DNA from: Coturnix japonica
Lineage: Eukaryota > Chordata > Aves > Galliformes > Phasianidae
DNA: 64,000 nucleotides
Assembly (NCBI RefSeq): GCF_001577835.2
Contig: NC_029516.1
Coordinates: 159,757,911 to 159,821,910, forward strand
Reading direction: 5' to 3'
The notes under the pieces: model-generated
The model's database searches: none
What the model saw: the letters and a program-made list of their open reading frames with translations, nothing else
What the model was told of the DNA's origin: nothing
Shown: positions 34,031 to 46,500 of the stretch, piece by piece
Position numbering within the stretch: position 1 is the first letter of the stretch
Layout of the letters: every line of letters begins with the position of its first letter
Position numbers and translations under genes: made by a program

Positions 34031-34506
34031 AATCACAGAATTATGTAATCACTCAGGTTAGAAAAGACCTTAAAGGTCATCGAGTCCAACCACAACCCGA
34101 CCATAGTACCCTAACTAACAACGCTCCACTAAATCATGTCCTGAGCACCACATCCAAACAGCTCTTAAACACAGCCAGGGATGGTGACTCAACCACCTCC
34201 CTGGGCAGCCCATTCCAGTGTTTAACAACCCTTTCTGTAAAGAAGCGTTTCCTGATATCCAACCTAAACTTACCCTGGTGCAACTTGAGGCCATTTCCCC
34301 TCATCCTGTCACCTGTCACCAGTGAGAAGAGACCAGCCCTGCTCTCGCTGTGAGCACCTTTCAGATATTGGAAGAGAACAATAAGGTCTCCCCTCAGCCT
34401 CCTTTTCCCCAGACTAAACAGCCCCAGTTCCCTCAGTTGCTCCTCGTAGGCAACGTTCTCCAAACCCCTCACAAGCTTTGTTGCCCTTCTTTGGACCTGA
34501 GAGCAG
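34031..34506 (-). mobile_element. CR1 LINE 3' fragment, 475 bp
   Basis: Reverse-oriented with a near-intact ORF2 end on the minus strand (34472 to 34134: [40 protein letters not shown]). Same subfamily as 16798 and 42888. The tail is aatcacagaattatg. Confidence 0.94.
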
Positions 34507-36990
34507 TGCTGTATCCTTCATAACTGAGGGAGATGTTGTGTGATCCATTACGTGTGTCCTGCTTCCAGAAACATCACAGTGAGTGAAACTTTTCTCCAGA
34601 ATAAGTAGTTCCACGTGGCAAGCCCTGCTCGAGAGTAAAGAAAAGCTTCAGCACCCTGAGATCCATCTGCACCTCAGAGATGCCTCTTGCGGCCCAGCGT
34701 GTAGGCAGGAAACAACTTTGTCACCTTTGGGTTTTTTTTGCTGCTTAACACTGGAACGTTCTGCTGCTATAAACTACCTGCAGCATTTTGAATAGTGCAG
34801 TGTAAAACACAGTTCCTCTCTGAATGCCACATGGCATTAACTTGATTCTGTGTTTCAAGAAAGGAAATATCCATCATGGGGAATTTAAAAAACATGGAGT
34901 TGGAGCCCCAGATGAACTCTTGACAGCTTGGTTACCATCGGCCACTCAGAGACACAGCTGAGTGGAAACACTGACACAGTCTCTATGACAGCGGTGGGAA
35001 TAGTGCCAGTGAAACAGAGTCCTGGGGGCATAACGTGATGCAGAATCACAGTGGCTCCCTGCACCTCCACTTCTTTGCAAATAAACTCGGTAGAAAATTT
35101 GTGCACACCTGGTCCTTTGGCTAAGAAGGAATAATCTCTTGGCACACCAGTGACTGTTGTTACTGGTATTACAATATTACATTTTGCATGTGGCAAAAGG
35201 TGCTGGGCAGATTATCCCCTACGGGAAGTCAAAGGTGCCGCACTGTGCCCGAGGTGCTGCGAGGGGGAAACCACTGCTTCGCTCTTCTTGTGTCCCCTGC
35301 CACGTGCTGCTGTGACAGTCCCTGTCTGCTCTTGGCTGAGCCAGTGGTGACGAGCTCTCCACGGATGTTCCAGTGAAATGGCTCAGCACTGCCTGCGTAT
35401 GTTGTTTGTTTGTGACGATGTTGCTGATCGTGCCTGCAATGGGGAAAGAAGGGTTGATGTGCGCAGCTCTGCGGGCACACCAGCAGGGCAGAGGGAACAG
35501 TGATAAAGGGCGGCTTCTGGACTGTGTCTGGAGCCAGAGAGCGACATCTGCCCTGAGCTGGTGCCTTCCGACAGTGAGAGGCACAATGGAACGTCCTGTG
35601 TGACAGATGGGGATGTTGCCCACTGCGGTGTGTAGTGCTCCCCTTGTTTTCACAAGATGTACAAGACAGAACAACACCCCCAAAAAGTGCCTCACTAAAC
35701 TGCTGGGGGAAACTCTTGCAAATGAAGAAAACAGAAGGAAAGAAAGCAACTATTTGAAAAGACATGGATTACTAGAAAAGACCTCAGCTTGACAGTACTC
35801 TGCAGTCAGCTTTATGCTTTGTGGCTCCTGTTAAGAATGCTAAGAGTGATTCAAATCCATTTATATAAAACTTCAGGGCATAGAAGGGCAAGAAAATGAC
35901 TTTTCTACGCCTCTTAGATTAGATTTGTGCAATGAAATGCTGGAATATGCTCTAGTTTGGGTGTGAGGAATGCGAAGGCATAATAATTACCAGCCAGTAC
36001 GCCAATTTAATGCAGCATTCAGATTGTTTAAAAGACTGATACCACTGAATGCAACCCTTAAAAACAGGCATCAGAATTTTTAACAAAACAAATAATAGAG
36101 TTACCTTGTATAAGAGAAGGTGAAATTCTTAAATACAAGGATTGTGAAAGTTCTACTGCAAGCGTTGAACAATTAGCTAAGCATGATGTTTTGAAAATAT
36201 AGAAGTGAAATACTAAGAACACAGGGCACAGCTATTGCTAAACTCCTACATTCCAGTTCTGGTGTACGAGGCAGATGCCAAACGCTGTTAAAGTGCAGCA
36301 GCTCTGCTGCTGATTTCTTGTTTCAGACTTGGGTCTGTCTTCATCCCGAGCTGTGTGGAGCTCTGGCCAAATGTGCTTCAGTCGGGAATGGGGAGGAGAT
36401 TCAGGAAGGATTTTGGCCAAGTCCAAAGCTGAAATGATAAACTGTGTACATTATGAACTGGTTTCTGATTAGAAAGCATGAAGACATGACAGAATGAGAA
36501 ATTCACAAGTGTTGATCCATCTTGGGCTGCAGATGAAGCAGGAGGATTTCTGTGTTTGTGTTAATATATCTTGTAGTTAGTCCCCAAACTACAGCCAAGG
36601 GATGGGAACGATTTGGCATATGAAGACATGACATTCATTTCATGATTTTGTGTTTACACTTCAGATGATCTCTTTGGTCAGTCATGGAGAGGTTCTCACT
36701 CCATCTTGGAACCAGGATACCTTGACTCAGGCGAACACTTTTTCAGCCCACTGTCTTTGAACGTTTCTTCTTAAGGTGGGAATTTTGCTGGGCTCAGCTA
36801 TAGAAAGCCACTGAGAATGGGCCATGCACCTGCTTCTGGGGTGCTGAAGTTTATCCTCCTGTTCTCTGTGGGGTGTGAGTCATACAGCTCCTTCCTCAAC
36901 ACAGGATGAGCTGCAGGAGACTATATGTTTTCTTCAAGCAGTTCAAACAAGTCCTTGTTCCTTGCTGGGACTGCAATTCCATGATCCCAG
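34507..36990. other. Intergenic, no gene seen
   Basis: Two overlapping open frames of 176 and 178 codons lie on the minus strand (35765-35219), and another of 103 codons at 35196-34885. None resembles a family I know. The stretch 35200-35600 is moderately GC-rich, which lengthens chance frames. Confidence 0.45.
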
Positions 36991-37238
36991 TCATTGAATC
37001 ATGGGGTCATATAATCGATTGAGTTGGAAGGAACATTTAGCGGTCATCCAGTCCATCCCTGCAACAAACATCTCAGCCGGCTGCTCAGAGCCCCATCCAA
37101 ACTGACCTTGAGTGTCTCCAGGAGCAGGACATCCACTGCATCCCTGGACAACATTTTCCAGCGCCTCACTGTTCTTATTGTAAAAAACTTCCTTACATCC
37201 AGTCTAAATCTCCCTTCTTTCAGTTTCAAACCATTCCA
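36991..37238 (-). mobile_element. CR1 LINE, 3' half of an older interrupted copy
   Basis: Reverse-oriented tail (tcattgaatcatggggtcat, 'gagttggaaggaacatttag', 'catccctggacaacattttc') up to 'ttcaaaccattcc'. Its upstream part continues at 37720, on the far side of an inserted CR1. Confidence 0.88.
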
Positions 37239-37249
37239 AAACAGTTCAC

Positions 37250-37719
37250 TGCAAGAAAGACATTGAGACCCTGGAGCGTGTTCAAAGAAAGACAACAAAG
37301 CTGGTGAGGGGTCTGGAGCCTTATGAGGAGCAGCTGAAGGAGCTGGGAATATTCAGCCTGGAGAAGAGGAGGCTCAGGGGAGACCTTATTGCTCTCTGTA
37401 ACTTCTTGAAGGGAGGTTGTAGTGAGCTGGGGGTTGGCCTCTTTTGTGTAACTGGTGATAAGACCAGAGGGAATGGCTTCATGCTGTGCCAGGGGAGGTT
37501 CAGGGTGGATGTTAGGAAATGCTACTTCTCTGAAAGAGTGGTCAGGCACTGGAATGGGCTGCCCAGGGAGGTGGTGGAGCCACGGACCATGGAGGTGTTC
37601 AAGGAACGTTTGGATGTTGTACTGAGGGACGTGGTTTAGTGAGAACTGTTGGTGATGGGTGGATGGTTGGACTGGGCGATCCCATGGGTCTTTTCCAACC
37701 CTGGTGATTCTGTGATTCT
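37250..37719 (+). mobile_element. CR1 LINE inserted into the older CR1
   Basis: Opens at gcaagaaagacattgagacc and keeps the ORF2 end in frame (37304-37639: [40 protein letters not shown]). It finishes with 'tcttttccaaccctggtgat' and tctgtgattct. Opposite orientation to the copy it splits. Confidence 0.93.
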
Positions 37720-38020
37720 CACAGCCCCTTTAGATGCCAAGAGGCCACCTGTTGGTCTCCCTGGAGCCTTCTCTCCAGAATGAACAGCCCCAGCTCTCAG
37801 CCTGTCCTCTTAGGGGATGTGTTCCATCCTTTGGGTCATTTTTGTGGGTCTCTTCTGGACACAGAAACAGCTCCATGTCTCTCTTGAACTGAGGACTCCA
37901 CATTTGGACACAGTACTGCAGGTGAGGTCTCACAGCACGGAGCAGAAGGGCAGGATCACTCCCTTGCCCTGCTGGCCACGCTGCTTTGGATGCAGCCCAG
38001 GACACAGTTGTCTCACTGGC
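37720..38020 (-). mobile_element. CR1 LINE, 5' half of the older interrupted copy
   Basis: Continues the reverse-oriented CR1 begun at 36991: 'ctccctggagccttctctcc', 'cagctccatgtctctcttga', 'ggacacagtactgcaggtga' and 'gatgcagcccaggacacagt'. About 50 bases of the older copy are missing or unrecognisable at the junction. Confidence 0.85.
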
Positions 38021-39359
38021 AATGCTAGTTCTTACTAATACCACAGATTTAAGGGAAGACTCACAGAAAAGAAGAATCCTGGCTTTCCTGGCTATTAAAA
38101 AAAAAACAAACACCAAGCATGTTTAATGCAAAGCCACCATTATTTACTGTCAAACAATGAACAACCCCTGTGACCTTGTAGGGATGTATGTGCCAGTCTC
38201 TGCTCAGCAGATGTGAATACCTCGTGCTGGGGCACACAGCAGAGCAGGGTCCACGGACCCGTGTGGGAGCTGACCTGGGAACCCACAAAGCCAACATGTG
38301 GTCCTGTCACACGAGCATGATTCTAGGGGCAAACCAGGATGGAAAACCACTCTTGCTGAACAGATTATTCAGTTCCTCTGCTTTCCTCATTAAAGCAAAT
38401 AGCATGATTTCCCCCCCTGAAATTATTTTGCCTTACCCTGAAGTGTTCTTAAAATATCCGTAATGCGAAGCGTGAAGCGTGGAATTGGGTCCTGCTGAGG
38501 ACAAGGTAACAATATGAAGGGTGTGAGACAAGGTGAGTTTTCATTGTGTTTTACAAGCGCTCGCAGTTCACATCTCATTGGCTTCAAGGCCTCTGCTGGT
38601 GATATTTCCTTCTTCTAAGAATAGAGCCTGAAAGTATTTTAAGAATTCTAGTTGTCGTGCAATTAACAGCGAAACACTTTGTTCTGAGTAACAAGATTTG
38701 CTTGTTTTGAGTGCTAACAGTATTTTGCATGTAAAATAAGAGGGGCAGTGGGGAACGTTTTATTGCCAGCGCTTTTCCTTACAGGGGGATGAATCACGTA
38801 CATTCTTGGCAGCCAAGCTCAAGTTCACAAGAATGCTCAGTTTGATCAACTTCCTTCAAAATACAAAGCTCAAAGTGAAGAGGAAAGCAGAGAGAAAGGA
38901 ACTTGGATGGCTTTCCATGCAGTAGACATTACAAGATGGACATCCAAGCAGGAAGACAATAAATCTACTGTGCAAATTGTTTTGCCCAAAGCAAATCACT
39001 GAGCTGCTGTTAAAGGAAGGTTCAGGCTAAATTAAGAAAATAAGACTGGAAGGGGGGAAAATAAAGAAGAGGAGAAGAGCCGGGGGAAAGAAAGAGAACC
39101 CTGCCAGCCTGGCAGGCATGGTGGGTGTTGTGTCAAACGTTCCTTTATTTGCTAACAAAACAATGTGAGTTTTCAAGAAAAATTGCTAGCCTTGCCTTCA
39201 GAGTGGACAATTGTGCTGAGAAACGAAATAGGAGAATACAGTTAATTTAATTTGGGTGCGGGGAAACTGCCCAATGTCAGGCTGTGGTATGCGACGCTTC
39301 TGGAAGTCGTGCAGGGTCGCAGGGTTCACCGTGCTGTCCCCACTGGTTGGGAAGCCATG

Positions 39360-39608
39360 CTGGGAGTTGGAAGGGACCCACAAGGATCACTGAATCCACA
39401 GCCCCCTCCACACAGGAACACCTGAAATCCAAACTGAGAGTGCTGGCCAAACAATCCCCGAGCTCCAGCACTTGGGGCCGTGCCCATTCCTCAGGCCCTG
39501 TCGCTGTCCCACTCTGCTCCGGTCTGAGTGTGCAGGGGCTTGAGCTGCTCCTCACACACCTCGCCCTCCAGACCTTTCATCACCTTGGTAGCTGTCCAGA
39601 CGGTCTCT
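39360..39608 (-). mobile_element. Old CR1 LINE fragment
   Basis: Reverse-oriented and strongly diverged: 'tgggagttggaagggaccca', caaggatcactgaatcc, 'ggccctgtcgctgtc' and 'cgccctccagacctttcatc'. This arrangement is that of an older CR1 group, unlike the other copies here. Confidence 0.75.
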
Positions 39609-41274
39609 CCTGTTTCTATTCACAGGACTGATTTTCAGCTGGATGTGCTCCCTGTTCTGGTTCACCAGAGGGCTGCCCATGTCACTGTGTGACATCCTCA
39701 AGTGGCAGCAGAGGTGATAAGCAGTTGAAGGGTGTTGGGGAATGACCACAGCTGGGTGGGCATCCCTGCTGCTCCTCTGCCACCCCACCAGCACCAGTCT
39801 GCGACTCTTTTGCCCCTGCCACTCGCTTCAGCTCAGAAGCAGCCAAAGGGCCATTTCAAGGGCCAGCACAACTGCTTGTTGGCTGCAGTGTAAACAGCCC
39901 AAGCAAACATCAACATGCTGAAGATAACTGTGAGAGTGTCGAACCAGCACGGGACTGCTGCCCCCAAACCTGTGTGTGCTCAGTGAGCCTGAGTGGGGGG
40001 AAAAAATAACTGGAAGAAAGAGAAGGCTGAGGCCCAGAAGGGCTGAACCAGGCAGCAAAGGACCATTGGAACTTGAAGCGGGGCCCCAAACTGCAGTAAT
40101 GTCAGCTTATAATAACCTGAGCATCACAGAATTGCTGCTCTTTGTCTTCAGATCATTTTCAGTGTATCGCCTGCTTCTGTCATGCTCTGTAGTGCCCAAG
40201 CAGCAAGCCCGGTGCTTCCTCTTTGATTCCATAACCTGATATGCTGCCTATCATGCAGCAAATCTGGTGCTTTTGGGACACTGGGAATTTGCTGCGTATT
40301 CCTCACACAACTGCATCATACAGGGCAAGAGCGGAGCTTCCTGGTCAGGTTTCCGGCACACGTGTTGGACAATAGGTCAGCACAGGTCTTGGGGACATGT
40401 CCAGGCTCTCCAAACACGCAGCCTTCCCATTCCACCTACAGTATAATCTTCAGAAATCTACACAAGCCATTTTTTTTTTCATGTCAGAAAAAGAAACCCC
40501 CCAGAAAACATGCACACAGGGTAACCTGGAGCGAGAGCAGCAAACACAGTGAGAAACATTTGCCCAAGTTGCCAAGGAGAAATGCCAGCAGCTCTCAGCT
40601 CTGGAGTTTTTAAGGCTGGACAAACATGTACCGGAGTGAAGAGGGACAGCCCAAAGCAGATCCTTCCCAGCCTTACATTCCTGTGATTCTCTGCAAGGGA
40701 GGACTAAGATGACACTGCCCTGGCACAAGGAGCAGCGAGCACAGTCTGTTCTCTGCTCTGCAGAATATTCTCTCCTGCAGCAGCCTCTTGCTGGGACAGC
40801 GCACAGCCCAGGGCAGACCATGCTCAGCCCAACAGGGGATTTGTATGCAGTGAGACTGTGCATTCATGCACGAGGGAATTAGCAGAGGCAATGGTGCTCT
40901 GCCATCGTAATGCAGAGCGAGGCTGCAACACGATGAGGGTTTTTTGTCTTTGGTGTTTTTTTGTTGCTGGGCTGTGGGGTTTTTGTGGGGCTTTTTTTCT
41001 TTTTCGGGATTAAAATAGGCAGAACAAGAGTCGGTTGTTGTTTTGGGGAAGAGGAAAGCGGTTGCTGTCAAAACGTTTCACCGACTTGGCAAAATGGCCA
41101 AGCTGGCCCTGCCTGCAGCGCACACCGACTTCAAAGGGCTTATCTTGAATAAGGATTAGCGGGAGCCAGATCGCCGCTTCCTACACGCATTCAGCTGAGG
41201 GTAAATGATATGCAAGCCAATACCCAGAGGGTGTGTTTTCCTTCTAAAGCCAGCCACGTTGCCAGCACCTCTGC

Positions 41275-41420
41275 CAGCAGGTCTGCGGGATCGATGTCCC
41301 TTCAGCAGCATGCGGGCGCCCAGGGGCAGCGCGGCCGTCACCCGGCGCTGGGAGCGGGGCTGCTTCCAAGCACAGCCGCCACCAAACAGCGGGGCAGGCC
41401 CCGCTCCAGCAGCGAGCAGC
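41275..41420. promoter_or_regulatory. Orphan CpG-rich patch
   Basis: About 145 bases with dense CpG (gcatgcgggcgcccaggg, gcagcgcggccgtcacccgg) in otherwise CpG-poor intergenic DNA, 10 kb before the LATS2 island. No coding exon recognised. It could be an enhancer, an unannotated promoter or just GC-rich sequence. Confidence 0.35.
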
Positions 41421-42887
41421 CCGCTCAGGAGGGGTGTGTGGCTCTCAAACAGGATGCAGGCTGAATAAACCTCCATTCCTGAAGAGGGTGGTCCCCGAAG
41501 GTCAGGGCTGCCTTCAATGGGGTGGCGGTGTGAGAGGAAACTGCCTCAGAGTGTGCTTTCATAATGCTCCGACTGTGAATAAATTCAGCTTGTTGTACTC
41601 TGGGTTCCCAAGAGTTAGTCATCAAAAATGTGAATAGGAGAATAAGGTTAGGAAAAGAACAATTCTCCAGCTGAACTTCCATCCCGGGATGAATGGGGTC
41701 CCTCTCCCCTCCTCCTCTGACTTCAGACAAAGGGCTTTGCAAGGCCGTGCAGGAATTCACTTTGCTGCCTGGGAGGAACGTATGCAGTAGGTGACACAAA
41801 CACATATAGAGCACAGCTCAGGTGGGGTCAGCTGGAGCGCGTGGCGCAGCATGTGCCCATTGGCTTTTGAACATCTCCACACTGCAGCCTCTCTGGGCCA
41901 TCATGTTCCAGCTGAGCACAGACAGGTGGTGACCAGAGACACGATGTCGCTGTAGGCCGCTCTGACACCTTTTGTCTTCCTGGTAACAGACTGGACAAAA
42001 GCACAGTGTCACACAACATGTGTGACACTCACTGCCCCTGGTTCTGGTGAGTCTGGGTGTAAAGATGTGGGTCAGGGTTGATTCATGCTTTGCCTGGTTG
42101 CTTAATTATGAACATCAGTCAGTCAAAGAGAATGTTGGGTGCTGCATGGGATTAACACACTGTGGCCCTTGGGACCATCCTTGACTCAGGACAGAACCAA
42201 CCACTGCTCCAGCAAGTGCTCCATTTACTGCAGGGCCTTTGAACCTGTCAGCACTAAATCCACAGAAAGTGATAGAGATATTTCATTCTTCAAGGCATAA
42301 CAATTTTCCTGGGTGTATTTGTCTCTCAAGGCTCCAGAAGGTGAAGGGCCAGGCAGGGTCACACCTTCTAGTCTCATCTGTCCATATCAGGACTTTGCCC
42401 TGACCATCACCGTTACCAGGGCATCTGTCACTGTTGGGAGAAGATCTTATCTAAATCTCCACCGAGGCACATTTAGGCTGTCCAGGGCAATTGTGTGTTG
42501 CTCAAGCTGAAGTCACTGAAATGTTTCAATTAATGGACAAACACTGTCTGTCGCTTCCCTCTGTGTGACGCACAGAAATCTGTCTGCTTCCTCCCAGAGC
42601 ACAGGACAGCATGTCTAAGCCACTGGCTACTATAATTATGAGGGGATAAGCATTTATATGGCACTGTAAAGGTGAACTGAGTGCTTTGCAAATTCAAAAC
42701 CCACTAATCTCATTCCCAAAGAATTCAGAGTTAAACACGGTCAAGGAAAAAAAATGAAGCAGTTGTCCTGAGGAAAAAAAAACAGATCCTGCGGAGACCA
42801 AGAATCCCTCAGGAAAAAGAGAGAGAGGCCAGGGGCTGGGGGCATGGAGCCCACTCTGAAATACGGGAGCCTCTCCTCCAATCTGCT

Positions 42888-43530
42888 GTGGACCTCATGG
42901 ATGTGGCCAAGAGGGCCAAAGGCATCCTGGATTGTATCAGGAATGGTGTGAGCAGGACTAGGGAAGTCATCCTGCCCCTGTACTAGGCACTTGTGAGGCC
43001 TCGCTTCAAGTACTGTGTTCAGTTTGGGGCACATCAGTACAGAAAGGACATGGAGGTGCTGGAGCAGGTCCAGAGAAGGGCAGCAAGGCTTGTGAAGGGC
43101 TTGGAGAATATGCCCATGAGGAGAGGCTGAAGGAACTGGGGCTGTTTAGTCTGGGGAAAAGGAGGCTGAGGGGAGACCTTATTGCTCTATTCCAGTATCT
43201 GAAAGGTGCTCACAGTGAGAGCGGGGCTGGTCTCTTTTCACTGGTAACTGGTGACAGGACGAGGGGAAATGGCCTCAAGTTGCACCAGGGCAAGTTTAGG
43301 TTGGATATCAGGAAAAACTTCTTTACAGAAAGAGTTGTTAAGCACTGGAATGGGCTGCCCAGGGAGGTGGTTGAGTCACCATCCCTGGCTGTGTTTAAAA
43401 ACCATTTGGATGTGGTGCTCAGGGACATGATTTAGCGGAGGGTTGTTAGTTAGGGTAGGATTGTTGGGTTGTGGTTGGACTCGATGATCTTTATGGTCTT
43501 TTCCAACCTGAGTGATTCTATGATTCTATG
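42888..43530 (+). mobile_element. CR1 LINE 3' fragment, 640 bp
   Basis: The longest + copy here. It runs from 'gatgtggccaagagggccaa' through 'ctgtgttcagtttggggcac' and 'ggagaggctgaaggaactgg' to the octamer tail gattctatgattctatg. ORF2 is broken by substitutions and indels. Confidence 0.94.
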
Positions 43531-46500
43531 ATGATCTTTGGGAGTCAAGGAATCAACTAAGTTCTTCTCTGTTTAAAACTGATATCACCTCACTGTACAC
43601 ACATGCAGCTACCAAAATAAATGCAGGCTACAGAAGAGCGGCATTGCAAGAGAGCTCAGGAGGCTCTCAGGAAGCAAGAGAGGGAAACAGGGCAAAAGGA
43701 GAGGAAACTCCAAAGAGGAGAATGTTCCTTGTGAGTGAGGAGGGAGGAAGCTGGTGAAAGGATTAAGAAAAGAGATGTGTCATTAAGGTGTGGGGGAAAT
43801 GACTGCAGATTAACCTTTAAGTTGGGCTAAAGGGAGTACAGGAGAACCTGCAGTGAAACTGTGCAAATTACAGCTGCTGAAGCAAGGAATGGGCAGAGCG
43901 TGTAGAAGGACTGAAGAACTGGTGATAGAAAAGCAAGGGCCACTTTGAGATGATACTAAGACAGAAATAAAAGCTTTGGATTAGGCCTTGAATGAGAGGT
44001 TGGTTGTAGGAAAGAAAAGAAAAACATTGCCCCCCGAGTATGACATATCCTGAGCCTGCCCCGTTGCTACATACACAGCAAGGACCTGGCACTGCATTTG
44101 GAGTTACATGTGATCATATTAGAGGGGAAAACATGAAAGAGAAATAAGACTGATTTTATCAGGCTGAAGGGAATGCAAAGAGCATGGGGAGTAACTGTAA
44201 ATACCTGAATTCTCTGCACCTGGAGTAAGACGTGGCCGGGGGACTGATTTGTAGTCGTGGTGACAGAGAAGCAAGGGCCCCTTGAAGTATTTTTCAGCCC
44301 TGGTGAGACACGCTTGAAAACAATTTGTTGCAACTGATGTGTCTCTATTCACTTTGATTTACAGGATAATTGTACTGCTATCTTCGGGATTCTGGTATTC
44401 CAAGATTTGCAGAAGATTCTACTTATTTACAACGTTACAGCATCAGGCAACGTGTGATTCTCGCTATGACCAAATTCTGTATTTCAGTTATTTGCTTGTT
44501 ATCCATCCTGCAGTTTTAGTGATGGTGATGAATAAAACCACCCTTGACACTGAAAGGTGCTTCTTTTTAAACCTTAGTCTTCAGATTTTATGAGCTCTTA
44601 ACACAGAAGGCAAAGGTAACATAAAGCAGAGACTGAAAGAAAACAGCAGGAATCTGTGTGTGTCTGGGATCGCTGCGGAGCTTTTTAGACAAGCAAGTGA
44701 AAGCAATGGCTGGGGTGGGAAGAAGGTTCAAAATAGCTGTAGGCTGAAAGACCATGTGGAAGACCAGGAGACAAGCAGTGATAATGATAGTCATCTAACA
44801 GGGATACACAGCTGTGAAACACGCTTAGAGTGAAACGTCCTTCAGTTTGGACACTTTCTGAGCCACGTTACCCTCTGCTCATGTTCTAGTAGCGCATTAC
44901 AGACTGTTGGAGGCTTTTCACATTCACGGTCTCCTGTGCAGATGTCACTCAGAATTTCCACGCAGCATTTTAGGGGCTGGTAGTCCTGGGCCCAGTTTTC
45001 ATAGAGCTTTTCAGATGACAACACGCAATTTTATGTTTCTAACGCAAAGAGCAGACAATGGAAGTAGTTGCTGCCGCCCATCTGTCCTCGTTGTGATTTT
45101 ACTGATCTATAGTGTTCAGGCCATGCCATTTTATTCATGCAAGTGACTGATCTCATGGAAAACAGTAAATACCTTCTCTCAGTTTTCTGGCATCCTTCTT
45201 TGCTGATAAAGAAATGTAAACAAGTGCAAAGCACACAGGACCTCAGCTCTCAGAGCACACAGAGGTGTTACTGTAGCTTTTCCTCTGCTCGGTATATTTT
45301 TCTCTCTTCCAAGAAAACAGGTGAGGTTTGTTGGCAGGGGTTTCATATGCTGCTTTGTGGTGCCTGGACAAGCTGTCACTTTGCTTCCTTCCCACAGGCA
45401 ATCCAAACAGGCGAGGCTGCCTCTGGAGCCCCTCTGTGCCTCTGATCACCTGCCACTTCTTCTGGCAGTGCTTGAGCAGGAGTGCTGGGCTCAGGGCTTA
45501 CAGCACCATACAGCTATGACAGGTACCCGGTACAAGGCCAGCTCAACTGGCACAACTGCCATGAAAGGCAGTTTACTTAGGATAACGAGACACAGCATCA
45601 GGCTCACAGCACAACTGAAAATGGCCATGTGTCAAAGCAGTGTCAATGGCAAGGAGTATCAGAATTTCTGCAGATTGCCAAGGACAAGACCTAAGTCTTA
45701 CAGATATCCCCTTGAGCTTTGTGCCCAGACAGCAGCCCGGAACCATGCAACTGGACATCCCTTCTCATGCATGACTCCTCATGCGTGGCATCCCTTCATT
45801 ACTTGTGTACTAACAGTATGACCCAATGGCTGCCCACAATCTAATACTTGACCCACGCTTGTCTGCAATGTTCTTGCTTTTAGTGGATGTTCCCCATGTG
45901 CGGTCGCCTTGTATTACATGGCCTTACTTAACTCGTGGTCACTTCTGTCACCTATTTCCCACACTTCCATACAAAAGCAGACTTCATAAAAACAGAGACA
46001 CAAACAGTTTCTTTTAAAAAAGCTCATCACTTCTGTCTATAGCTGACCTCTATGCCAGTTTCCACTGTGGTCTGATTCAGCGTGTATGGAATATATGAGT
46101 GCACGTAGTTAAATCTCTCTTACAGTTTGACTTTCCTGTTTCATATTGGCTCTCCCTTCTTCACTGTGCATTGCTGATGTCAGTCTGCAATCTGTCTAGT
46201 TCTCTTCCTCTGAACTATGTGTCTTTTTCTTATCCTCAGTTGTACTTCCATGCCCATCTGTACCATTATTTTAATTATCTTTGAACAAATATTCATAGTA
46301 CTTCTGAACACATGTCAGTGCCCATTTTTTTATCCAATCTCTTCCTTTACTCTGTTTTATGTTCAGTTTCCTCTCACGATTTAATCAGTAGAAATTATAT
46401 GCTATTATTATCTTTTCCTTTTGAGCTGATTTAGTCATAATAACAAGGCTTAAAGGGAACGAGCCAAGTCTTGCTGCAAGATCTGATCCAAAGCTCATTA

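Larger units (their letters stand above)
38021..42887. other. Intergenic with a small CpG-rich patch, no gene seen
   Basis: Holds an old CR1 (39360-39608) and a CpG-rich patch (41275-41420). Open frames up to 137 codons (40863-40450 on minus, 41814-41425 on minus) show no recognisable motifs. Confidence 0.45.

Noticed and set aside
34885-35196. 103-codon minus-strand frame with an ordinary-looking composition
   Set aside because: I considered a pseudogene or exon, but could name no family and saw no splice sites that fit.
35219-35765. Overlapping 176- and 178-codon minus-strand frames
   Set aside because: Two frames open over the same bases, low-complexity composition, no motif, no splice context; taken as chance.
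45321-45821. 166-codon + frame
   Set aside because: No domain, signal or neighbour support in gene-poor DNA.
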